From Lyngbya sp. CCAP 1446/10 (GTDB lineage Bacteria > Cyanobacteriota > Cyanobacteriia > Cyanobacteriales > Microcoleaceae), in the NCBI RefSeq assembly GCF_026130175.1, contig NZ_JAIGNI010000157.1, positions 1-64,000 of the forward strand: a stretch of 64,000 bases of DNA, in the 5' to 3' direction. The notes under the pieces were generated by a model that saw only the letters and a list, made by a program, of their open reading frames with translations, had not been told where the DNA came from and searched no databases. The first letter of the stretch is position 1. Every line of letters starts with the position of its first letter. The position numbers and the translations under genes were made by a program. This document shows, piece by piece, positions 41,711-49,783 of this stretch.

Positions 41711-41930
41711 TCTTAGAAAGTATCAGCAGAAAACCAGTTTACTAGATAAATTAACTAATCAAAAAAACTGATCTAGGTACTGCAATTGAAAAAATTAGCT
41801 TGGATTCAACGGCTTTTTTATCTTTCAAGATGACCGCCGTCATATCCAAGTTAAAAAACATTACCTAAATTCAATTGCATTTCTTTAATCTGCTTAACAC
41901 ACACAACTCAACTTATTAAGGAGAACATCC
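41711..41930. other. AT-rich upstream region of the DUF4360 gene
   Basis: AT-rich sequence with AAGGAGA 9 bases before the next ATG. No repeat or gene is seen; it is likely promoter DNA. Confidence 0.4.
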
Positions 41931-42506
41931 ATGAAGTTTATAAAACTCTTGGTAGCGACAGCATTAATGACGGCTTCTATCAGCCCCGCATTTGCTGCTA
42001 CTCCGTCAGTTCAAATATTAGGTGCCAGCTACGGCGGTAGCGGTTGCCCAGACCGCTCCGCCAGCGTCAGCGTCAGCCCCGACGGTCAAGAACTCACCAT
42101 CCTATTTGATAAGTTTGCAGCCCAGGGAAATGTCTCAACAGAAAGGCGTAAAAGCTGCAATCTGAGCATTCCCATCAAAGTACCCCAAGGCTTCCAAATT
42201 TCTCTCTACGATGCTGATTACCGCGGCTACGTTGCTCCTAGCACCACAGGCAACTTGCGAGCAGAATACTTTTTCGCAGGAAGCCGCGGCCCAGTTTTTA
42301 ATCGGAATTTAAGCGGAGAAACTAACTACAATGTGCGAGATAGTTTAGTCACTGTAGCTGATGTTTGGTCTCGCTGCGGCGACAGTGTAAATATGCGGGT
42401 GAATGCCTCGATGACAGCCAGTGGTGCCGGCGCAGCCACCGTGGACTCTTTCGATTTGGCTCATCGCGGTTTAGTTTATCACATCAAATATCGCACTTGC
42501 CGCTAA
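41931..42506 (+). CDS. Secreted DUF4360-like protein
   Basis: 191 residues with a Sec signal peptide (MKFIKLLVATALMTASISPA, cleavage after AFA). The mature part (VQILGASYGGSGCPDRSASV, FDKFAAQGNVSTERRKSCNL, QGFQISLYDADYRGYV) matches DUF4360, a family of secreted, four-cysteine proteins in fungi, actinobacteria and cyanobacteria. The biochemical role is unknown. The strong terminator downstream makes it a single-gene unit. Confidence 0.72.
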   Translation: MKFIKLLVATALMTASISPAFAATPSVQILGASYGGSGCPDRSASVSVSPDGQELTILFDKFAAQGNVSTERRKSCNLSIPIKVPQGFQISLYDADYRGYVAPSTTGNLRAEYFFAGSRGPVFNRNLSGETNYNVRDSLVTVADVWSRCGDSVNMRVNASMTASGAGAATVDSFDLAHRGLVYHIKYRTCR

Positions 42507-42539
42507 ACACAGAACCAGCAAAAAAACATAACACCTATG

Positions 42540-42569
42540 ACCCGGTTTCGTAAAGGAACCGGGTTTTTT
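42540..42569 (+). terminator. Rho-independent terminator
   Basis: ACCCGGTT pairs with AACCGGGT (42540-42547, 42557-42564) and is followed by T6 at 42564-42569, 34 bases after the DUF4360 stop. It is the clearest intrinsic terminator in the window. Confidence 0.8.
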
Positions 42570-42862
42570 CCTGCGCTAATCACAACGTTCTAATTAAGAT
42601 CAAGTTATTAGTATTCGTAGAATGCGTCGCCTGAAAAAAATCCCAAAAACTATCGACAATCCGAGCGCGACGCACCTGACAAACAGGGTTGAGGAAACAA
42701 ACCCAACACTTCTGATGTAGCAAGACTTTTTCAAATTAGGATCAGGTGCGTCGCTGTAAAATTGTAGATTTTTTTAGGGATTTTCCTTCTTCCTTCTTCC
42801 TTCCTTCTTCCTTCTTCCTTCCTTCTTCCTTCTTCCTTCTTCCTTCTTCCTTCTTCCTTCTT
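42570..42862. repeat. GATGCGTCGC palindrome and TTCCTTC array
   Basis: ATGCGTCGCCTGA at 42622 and a partial mirrored GGTGCGTCGC at 42746 are repeat pieces. A TTCCTTC/TTCTTCC array (42783-42862) runs into the urc4 stop codon. Confidence 0.7.
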
Positions 42863-44110
42863 CTAAAACACAGTACCATCACTTTCAATCTGAATTGGCG
42901 GCACTCCACCAGCCCTCAATTCCCCGGCAATTTTCCGCCCAGCCGCCCAAGTTCCTCCCTGCAAAATCTTCACCAGCGGCAATTCTGTCGTACTCAAATG
43001 CAGCTTTTCTCGCATAGCTGCGGCAATTTTATCTAAAAGAATTACAGTTAGCGATCGCCATTCTACTATAACTTCCGAACCAGGCAAATAACTCTGCTCA
43101 AAAATAGCCACATCTTTTGCCCGCAGCAGTCCCATATCCAAACACAAACCGCCGTTGCGATACTCCGGCAATCCCGTTAACTCATCCAATCCGGCGACGA
43201 CTAAACCAAGTTCTTGTAGCGGTTCCAACAGCGAATAAGTCAACCACTGCGAGAGTTTGTGAAACGGCACAAATTCATCTGCCAGATTTTCTCCTTGTAA
43301 TGCCGGATGCCGCCAAACATCGCCTAAATTAACACCAGCAATGGCATATCTTCCCGGCCAAATTTCCCCAAAACCTGTCAAAACAGCCCTCAATACTTCA
43401 ACAGCCTTCACAGTTTTGACTCCATAAACCCGACTGTCAAGCAAATATTGTGCCAAATTGCCGGGACGCGGGTTTTCGTTGCCAAACAATAATGGATGTT
43501 GGCAAATTGCATTCCCCAAACGCTGCAACAATTCTAATCTGCCTGTTAAACCAATTAGCGGATTGTCTCGACTTACCTGAAATCCGGCTGCTAAGGTTTC
43601 TAGTTTTAACTGAGAAAGTCCGCGAGAATCAGCTTGCAAAGGGAAATCGGAATTGCTGGAAAAAATACCTTGACAAAACATCCGAAAAGTGGCTATTGCT
43701 AACCCTTCAGAACGGCGGTAAACCTGTCCGGTTTCTGCTTCGTAATACTGCCAATCTGCACCGGCGCCGGCATCGAGCAAAACGCTGATAATTGCTAAAT
43801 CAAATTTGATCTTAGCTTGTTCTATGAGTGTAAATTGTGCTAAAGCTTTATCTAATTCGGCGAGGCGCGGTTGGTTGCCGGCTTCAAAATGCCGCCAGCG
43901 ACTGTGAAAGGGAATGTTGAAATCGGGATACTGTTGGCGGGTTGTGTCGATTACATAATTTGCTGCTTTGTCGAGTTGGGATAAATCGACGCGGAAGTAG
44001 CGGAGTTTATTTTCGGAGGCTAAATTAAAAAGCCGATCGCACTTTTGGCGAATCGCAGCCGACGTTCTCAGATATTCTACAGTCTCAAGTTCAACTTTAT
44101 TCAATTTCAT
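42863..44110 (-). CDS. urc4: URC4/urg3-family protein (DUF1688), uracil catabolism
   Basis: 415 residues from the ATG at 44110. The family motifs I recall are SRWRHFEAGNQPRL, GADWQYYEAETGQVYRRSEG, SNPLIGLTGRLELLQRLG (here DNPLIGLTGRLELL), RPGNLAQYL and the end GGTWAAGRKIA. URC4 is required for uracil breakdown in yeast and occurs with URC1 in bacteria; its reaction is not settled. The start overlaps the upstream cyclase stop as ATGA, so the two are coupled. The 3' end abuts a heptad array. Confidence 0.8.
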   Translation of the reverse strand: MKLNKVELETVEYLRTSAAIRQKCDRLFNLASENKLRYFRVDLSQLDKAANYVIDTTRQQYPDFNIPFHSRWRHFEAGNQPRLAELDKALAQFTLIEQAKIKFDLAIISVLLDAGAGADWQYYEAETGQVYRRSEGLAIATFRMFCQGIFSSNSDFPLQADSRGLSQLKLETLAAGFQVSRDNPLIGLTGRLELLQRLGNAICQHPLLFGNENPRPGNLAQYLLDSRVYGVKTVKAVEVLRAVLTGFGEIWPGRYAIAGVNLGDVWRHPALQGENLADEFVPFHKLSQWLTYSLLEPLQELGLVVAGLDELTGLPEYRNGGLCLDMGLLRAKDVAIFEQSYLPGSEVIVEWRSLTVILLDKIAAAMREKLHLSTTELPLVKILQGGTWAAGRKIAGELRAGGVPPIQIESDGTVF

Positions 44111-45189
44111 GCCACCAAACACCGGTAAACATCATTTTCCTTAAAAAAGTCAAACTGACTATAATCTAAAAGATTATCTAAAATCACATTTCTATCAATT
44201 TTGATCAGCTTATATTCCCACTTCGAGCCACTGACTTCACGTTTTATTTGATCGGAAACTATCACCGAATTCTTTTCTGCACCCGGAGATACTATTTTAC
44301 TTAAATCTTCCAGCCTGTCGGCGATGTTAATATCTTTGCCGTAAGTACAAGAGCGAAATATATACAAATTTCCTTTAGCAATTCCCACCGACAAGCCGCA
44401 AGGTATTTGATTGCCGTGAATAAACAGTTTCCAATTTTCGCACAAACTTTCCATTGCCGCTAAGGCTGCGTGAGCTTCTGGGAAAGTCAACAAATGCGAA
44501 TCGCCAACAATACTCCGAATTGTGCCACCGTATTCTTCGCAAATGGTTTTTTCAAAAGTATCGAAGTTGGTGAGCAAATATTCAACGTCTCTGATAGAAT
44601 TAGATTCTTGATAAGCAATAAAACCTCTCAAATCAGCTTTAATTATTGCTTGATTTTCAACAATTCGCGTTTTATAACTTTGGTCAACTTTGTAAACCTT
44701 TTCAGGTTCGCTCATCCCTTTCAAAGAAAACTCATTGACAAAAGATGTTTGCACTTCTGCTTTGTTGAGCGCCAGCCATGCTGCTTGGGACAAATATATT
44801 TCATCCGGCGGAGTTACTGATTCTATGCGCGCTGTTAAATTCACCGTATCGCCAAAAATATCTTTATCTTGATGCAAGACATCTCCCAATGTAATCGACA
44901 CGCGAATAGCCAATCGTTCGTCGTTGGATTTGCTAGATTGTTGCGATCTCAATTCTTGCTGCATTTCTATGGCTGCCATCGCCGCTGCTGTGACGCTGGG
45001 AAAAATCATCCAAAAGGAATCACCTTCCCCTTTGATCACGCTTCCTTCATTTTTGGTGCTAATATCTGAAATAAAATTTTTATGCTCATTTAACAAACTA
45101 CTTAATTCCGACTGAACTAATTTTTTAACTCTGGCGGTATATCCGCAAATATCTGTTTTTACGATCACAGTAGAACGCAAATTAGCCAT
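44107..45189 (-). CDS. Tandem class III adenylate/guanylate cyclase-like protein
   Basis: 360 residues with two catalytic-type domains and no other domain. Domain 1 (about 5-170) has both metal Asps (TDICGYT, Asp13; GEGDSFW, Asp57), Lys53 at the nucleotide-base position and FGDTVNLTARIES. Domain 2 (about 175-340) has ADLRGF and VGDSHLL but lacks the Lys (SIVGD). One active and one regulatory half is likely; the nucleotide cannot be fixed. It shares an ATGA junction with urc4 and follows urc1 in one direction. No membrane span is present. Confidence 0.8.
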   Translation of the reverse strand: MANLRSTVIVKTDICGYTARVKKLVQSELSSLLNEHKNFISDISTKNEGSVIKGEGDSFWMIFPSVTAAAMAAIEMQQELRSQQSSKSNDERLAIRVSITLGDVLHQDKDIFGDTVNLTARIESVTPPDEIYLSQAAWLALNKAEVQTSFVNEFSLKGMSEPEKVYKVDQSYKTRIVENQAIIKADLRGFIAYQESNSIRDVEYLLTNFDTFEKTICEEYGGTIRSIVGDSHLLTFPEAHAALAAMESLCENWKLFIHGNQIPCGLSVGIAKGNLYIFRSCTYGKDINIADRLEDLSKIVSPGAEKNSVIVSDQIKREVSGSKWEYKLIKIDRNVILDNLLDYSQFDFFKENDVYRCLVA

Positions 45190-45264
45190 AACCTACCCTG
45201 ACTGATCAAAAACCAGCAATAAATTTTATTTGGCAAAGACGCGAGCGATCGCGTCTTTGCCCTC

Positions 45265-46566
45265 TCAATCTCCTAAATCGCGTCCGATCGCTTCTGCAAG
45301 AATTGTAGCATCTGGCACGGGGTCTGGCGTGTAGTAGCCAGCGGCTTTTTTGGCGACGATTTCGACTTGTGCGTCTGCGGGAATCCAATCTTCGGGAATG
45401 GGGATGCGATCGACTACTTGAATGCCAGAATTGATAATTGCATTGTATTTGAGATCGCTCATAGAAACTAAACTGTCAATGCGAGAGATCCCCAACCAGT
45501 GCAAAACATCTGGCATGAGTTCTTGAAACCGCATATCTTGAACTCCGGCGACACATTCAGTGCGAGTAAAATAGGCATCAGCGCGATCGCCACCTGCCTG
45601 CCGTTTTCTGGCATTGTACACCAAAAACTTAGTTACTTCCCCCAAAGCTCTGCCTTCCTTGCGGAAATAAACAACTACTCCAGAACCGCCAGATTGTGCC
45701 GTTTGGATGCAAATTTCAATCCCGTGTACCAAATAAGGACGGCAAGTGCAGATATCCGAACTAAACACGTCAGAACCGTTGCATTCATCATGTACCCGTA
45801 CCGCCAACTGCTTCTGTGGGTCAGAAATATTCGCCACATCGCCAATAATATAAACCGTAGTTCCGCCAATTGGGGGCAAGAAAACGTGCAAATCCAGTCG
45901 CGTCACCAAATCCGAGAACATACCGCCTGTTTGCTCGAACAGGACACGGCGGAGAACACTTTCTTCAACACCGATCCGCCTCGCAATTCCCGGCAAATAC
46001 CACACCGGATCGATCGCAATTTTAGTTACTGCTAAATTACCGCCTGCTTTGACTATTTTGCCATCAATTTGCACCCGCCCCTTAGCGATGGCATCTTGTA
46101 ATTCCGGCATATTCATGTGAGCTTTAGTGACAGCAATTGTCGGTCGAATATCGTATCCCTGCTGAGAAAATGAAGTATAAATTTCGCTAACCAAAGCCCC
46201 AAACGGATCGAGAGAAACAATCAAATTGCGATCGCCCCAACTGGGATGTGGCCCAATGTTTGCGGCAGGAGATGTGTTGGTAAAATCGGGGCGGTGATCG
46301 GCTTGGAGTGCGCCGGAAGCAACTGCTAGCGCCCGATAAACAGAGTAGGAACCCGAATGAGTGCCGATCGCATTTCGGTGAGACAATTTACTGAGGCTGC
46401 CAATCACCGGCCCCCGTTTCAGGGGATCGATTTCTCCCCAGTCAATGGGAATTGGTTTTGTGTCGGAACTGTCGGAATGAGATGTTAAAACTATATGCTT
46501 GGGTTTTGACACAGTTTTTGGGCTCTTGCTATAGATTCTGCTGCTAGTTGAAAGCAAAATTGCCAT
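45265..46566 (-). CDS. urc1: GTP cyclohydrolase II-like URC1 protein, uracil catabolism
   Basis: 434 residues from the ATG at 46566; the longer frame to 46662 adds a region rich in Cys and Arg that looks untranslated. The C-terminal half carries the GCH2 signature as VRVHDECNGSDVFSSDICTC (Zn cysteines) followed by VVVYFRKEGRALGEVTKFLV. The long N-terminal half (HRNAIGTHSGSYSVYRALAV, GDRNLIVSLDPFGALV) separates URC1 from plain RibA. URC1 acts on uracil-derived nucleotides. It diverges from codA and heads the urc1-cyclase-urc4 unit. Confidence 0.8.
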   Translation of the reverse strand: MAILLSTSSRIYSKSPKTVSKPKHIVLTSHSDSSDTKPIPIDWGEIDPLKRGPVIGSLSKLSHRNAIGTHSGSYSVYRALAVASGALQADHRPDFTNTSPAANIGPHPSWGDRNLIVSLDPFGALVSEIYTSFSQQGYDIRPTIAVTKAHMNMPELQDAIAKGRVQIDGKIVKAGGNLAVTKIAIDPVWYLPGIARRIGVEESVLRRVLFEQTGGMFSDLVTRLDLHVFLPPIGGTTVYIIGDVANISDPQKQLAVRVHDECNGSDVFSSDICTCRPYLVHGIEICIQTAQSGGSGVVVYFRKEGRALGEVTKFLVYNARKRQAGGDRADAYFTRTECVAGVQDMRFQELMPDVLHWLGISRIDSLVSMSDLKYNAIINSGIQVVDRIPIPEDWIPADAQVEIVAKKAAGYYTPDPVPDATILAEAIGRDLGD

Positions 46567-46910
46567 TTGAAGCAGTGATTTATGATAGCAACAGGATTCA
46601 GGCTTTGGAAGTATTCGGCATAGCAAAACTGGTGGCGCTGACTGGCGCGTTTTTCTCAACAATCTAAAAATTTTGCATTTGTGGTTCAGGGCTGGGGCTG
46701 CATTGCTAATATAAAAGCTACATATTTAACCTAATTTTATATGGCAATCTTATTTGATTTGTCAATAATACTTTTTAAAATAACCGCAGAGGACTCAGAA
46801 CGAAAAAAGAGGCAAACAGGGAAAGAGAAATATTCACAATTTCTGCAAGGGGTGCTATAGTTAGAACTGGTAGCGCTGAATTTTTAAGAAAATACTAACT
46901 CACAAATTTA
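46567..46910. promoter_or_regulatory. Divergent promoter region of urc1 and codA
   Basis: The two URC-type genes face away from each other across 344 bases. The AT-rich centre (46700-46800) should hold both promoters; no operator palindrome is evident to me. Confidence 0.4.
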
Positions 46911-48296
46911 ATGTTGCCAAGTACATCTAATTATTTGCTCAAAAATGGTCGCGTACCCGCGTCTCTTCTAGAGATGAAATCGATCGCCCCTAACGCTATT
47001 ACTGTCCCAACTAGACAAGCTGAGAACGGTTTTTGTGCGGTGGATGTGGAAATTGCAGCGGGTACGATCGCCCAAATCATCCCCACAGGTACGGAATCTT
47101 TATCCCAACTTCGAGATATCCCAGTTGTAGATTTGCACGGTGGCTTAGTTTTCCCGTGTTTTGTCGATATGCACACGCATTTAGACAAAGGACACATTTG
47201 GGAACGATCGCCAAATCCCGATGGAACTTTTGCCAGTGCGATCGAAGCAGTGGGGGCTGACGCTCAAAAAAACTGGAATGCAGACGATGTTTACCGGCGG
47301 ATGCAGTTCGGCCTTAAGTGCAGCTACGCCCACGGAACCAAGGCGATCCGCACTCACATCGACAGCGGAGGGGAACAGGCAACCGTTAGTTTAGCAGTAT
47401 TTGCAGCATTGCAAGCCGAATGGCGCGATCGGCTAATCTTGCAAGCAGTTTCCCTAGTTTCCCTCGACTATTACCTAACACCAGCCGGCGAAAAATTAGC
47501 AGACAAAATTGCCCAAATCGGCGGCATTCTAGGCGGAGTCGCCTACATGAACCCGGATTTAGGCAAACAACTCGATCGCGTTTTCAGCTTAGCCAAAGAA
47601 CGCGGTTTAAACCTCGACTTCCACACCGACGAAACCGACGATCCAGAATCAGTAACACTGCGGGAAGTCGCAAAAACCGCAATTCGCCATGAATTTGTAG
47701 GTCAAATAATCTGCGGACATTGCTGTAGTTTAGCCGTACAACCGCCCGAATTAGTAACAGAAACCATCGCCTTAGTCAAGAAAGCAAATATTGGGATTGT
47801 CAGCTTACCGATGTGCAACCTTTATTTGCAAGACAGACAATCTGGGCGTACACCGCGCTGGCGGGGAGTGACCCTGATCCACGAACTCAAAACAGCAGGA
47901 ATTCTCGTCACAGTTGCTAGCGATAACTGTCGCGATCCGTTTTACGGATTTGGCGATCACGATGTTTTAGAAGTCTTTAATATGTCAGTCCGCATTGCCC
48001 ATTTAGACAGGCCTTGGGAAGATTGGCCGCGCACAGTCACCACAACATCAGCAGATTTAATGGGATTGCCGAATGTAGGACGAATAGGAGTTGGTTTACC
48101 CGCAGACTTGATTTTGTTTAAGGCGCGGAATTTCAGCGAATTGTTATCTAGGTCACAGCGCGATCGCACAGTTTTGCGGCAGGGTAGAGAAATTGATACA
48201 ACTTTGCCGGATTACCGCGAACTAGACGATTTGTTGCAGGAAGACTCGGCGGTTGAAACCGCGTCTACACAAACAAAACCCGCCGACGCGGGTTGA
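46911..48296 (+). CDS. codA: Cytosine deaminase, C-terminus from the 94-bp repeat
   Basis: 461 residues of an amidohydrolase that converts cytosine to uracil and ammonia. DMHTHLDKGHIWERSP is the metal-binding HxH block, HIDSGGEQATVS, LDFHTDETDD and ASDNCRDPFYGFGDHD give the remaining metal and catalytic residues. The last 18 residues (EDSAVETASTQTKPADAG) are encoded by the first unit of the 94-bp repeat array, which also supplies the stop. The protein core is intact. Its uracil product fits the divergent urc genes. Confidence 0.88.
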   Translation: MLPSTSNYLLKNGRVPASLLEMKSIAPNAITVPTRQAENGFCAVDVEIAAGTIAQIIPTGTESLSQLRDIPVVDLHGGLVFPCFVDMHTHLDKGHIWERSPNPDGTFASAIEAVGADAQKNWNADDVYRRMQFGLKCSYAHGTKAIRTHIDSGGEQATVSLAVFAALQAEWRDRLILQAVSLVSLDYYLTPAGEKLADKIAQIGGILGGVAYMNPDLGKQLDRVFSLAKERGLNLDFHTDETDDPESVTLREVAKTAIRHEFVGQIICGHCCSLAVQPPELVTETIALVKKANIGIVSLPMCNLYLQDRQSGRTPRWRGVTLIHELKTAGILVTVASDNCRDPFYGFGDHDVLEVFNMSVRIAHLDRPWEDWPRTVTTTSADLMGLPNVGRIGVGLPADLILFKARNFSELLSRSQRDRTVLRQGREIDTTLPDYRELDDLLQEDSAVETASTQTKPADAG

Positions 48297-48775
48297 AGAA
48301 GACTCGGCGGTTAACATTATTTGATCTTCTTCTGAAGACTCGGCGGTTTCAACCGCTTCTATACAAACAAAACCCGCCGACGCGGGTTGAAGAAGACTCG
48401 GCGGTTGAAATTATTTGATCTTCTTCAGAAGATTCGGCGGTTTCAACCGCGTCTACACAAACAAAACCCGCCGACGCGGGTTGAAGAAAACTCGGCGGTT
48501 GAAATTATTTGATCTTCTTCTGAAGACTCGGCGGTTTCAACCGCGTCTACACAAACAAAACCCGCCGACGCGGGTTGAAGAAGACTCGGCGGTTGAAATT
48601 ATTTGATCTTCTTCTGAAGACTCGGCGGTTGAAACCGCGTCTACACAAACAAAACCCGCCGACGCGGGTTGAAGAAAACTCTGCGGTTGAAATTATTTGA
48701 TCTTCTTCTGAAGACTCGGCGGTTGAAACCGCCGTCTTCGTTTTTGTAGACGCGGTTTCAACCGCCGTCTCATCT
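48240..48775. repeat. 94-bp tandem array, five units plus partial
   Basis: Units start at 48240, 48334, 48428, 48522, 48616 and 48710, exactly 94 bases apart. Each carries ACTCGGCGGTT, GACGCGGGTTGAAG and TTATTTGATCTTCTTC, with hairpins CCCGCCGACGCGGG and CTCGGCGG/CCGCCGAG. Unit 1 overlaps the codA end. No variable spacers exist, so it is not a CRISPR array. Frames through it are repeat products. Confidence 0.92.
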
Positions 48776-48814
48776 TGTCAATTGACAACAGATTTGATAT
48801 AAATATAAACGCTG

Positions 48815-49510
48815 ATGCGATCGAGGATGTTTGAAGTGAAAGCAGTTATTTTATTGTCGGGAGGGCTGGATTCCTCAACAGTTTTATATCAAGCCAAAGC
48901 CGACGGCTGCGAGTGTTACGCGATTTCCTTTGACTACCAACAAAGACATCGGCGGGAGTTGGATTCGGCACGGGCGATCGCACTTTCAGCCCACATTAAA
49001 GCGCATCAGGTGGTAAACTTTGACTTGACGCTGTGGGGCGGTTCGGCTTTGACGGATAATGAGATGGAATTGCCGATCGATCGCAACCTTGCAGAAATGT
49101 CGCAAAACATCCCCATTACCTACGTTCCAGCTAGAAATACGATTTTTCTCAGTTTTGCCCTCGCCTACGCCGAAACCCTAGGAGCTCAGAGGATTTACAT
49201 CGGTGTCAACGCTTTAGATTATTCCGGCTATCCCGACTGTCGCCTCGATTACATCCAAGCAATGCAGGAAGTCTTTCGCTTAGGAACCAAGCAGGGAAGA
49301 GAAGGAGAAGCTATTAAGATTTTCACACCTTTGATCGAACTTAAAAAAACAGAAATTATTGAATTGGGGAACAATTTGGGAGTGCCTTGGGAGCAAACTT
49401 GGTCTTGTTATGCAGGCGGCAAAAGTGCGTGCGGTGTTTGCGATTCTTGTCGGCTGCGGCTGGCTGCTTTTGAGGAATTGGGGTTGAAAGATCCCGTGCC
49501 TTACGGTTAA
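48815..49510 (+). CDS. queC: 7-cyano-7-deazaguanine synthase
   Basis: 231 residues; makes preQ0 for queuosine and 7-deazaguanine DNA modifications using ATP and ammonia. PP-loop ILLSGGLDSSTVLYQ at 12-26, YVPARNTIFLSFALAYAE, CRLDYIQAMQEVFRLGTK and Zn cysteines CYAGGKSACGVCDSC are all present. No dpd DNA-modification cluster is adjacent, so tRNA queuosine is the likely use. An internal ATG at 48827 is an alternative start. Confidence 0.93.
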   Translation: MRSRMFEVKAVILLSGGLDSSTVLYQAKADGCECYAISFDYQQRHRRELDSARAIALSAHIKAHQVVNFDLTLWGGSALTDNEMELPIDRNLAEMSQNIPITYVPARNTIFLSFALAYAETLGAQRIYIGVNALDYSGYPDCRLDYIQAMQEVFRLGTKQGREGEAIKIFTPLIELKKTEIIELGNNLGVPWEQTWSCYAGGKSACGVCDSCRLRLAAFEELGLKDPVPYG

Positions 49511-49645
49511 ACATAACTTGCGCGCGACGGCCCAGAAACCTGGTTTTTTCGAGCCTCTTCGCTGCCGCTGAATTTGCGCCCCAAAGGTGCAACGTTAGAT
49601 GATTTAGTAGGCGGCGACTTCGAGCGAGTAGATTATGTAGGCGTT

Positions 49646-49762
49646 GGGAGCATCTCAGTTTTGCATTTGAGTGCGAGCGTCCCCGCTCGCGAGTACAATA
49701 CGCGAGCGGGGACGCTCGCACTATCATAAAAAAAATGCTTTTTGCAAAACTGAGATGCTCCC
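49646..49762. mobile_element. MITE, 117 bp, nested palindromes
   Basis: Perfect 20-base terminal inverted repeats (GGGAGCATCTCAGTTTTGCA at 49646-49665 and the complement at 49743-49762) enclose a 22-base inner palindrome (49670-49691 and 49701-49722). It lies between the queC and CNNM genes. Confidence 0.8.
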
Positions 49763-49783
49763 TCGGCATTAACTAAAAGATTC

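Noticed and set aside
48415-48606. Frame inside the 94-bp array
   Set aside because: It repeats with the array and has no start context.
48240-48775. CRISPR array
   Set aside because: The units are contiguous 94-bp repeats without unique spacers, and no cas genes are nearby.
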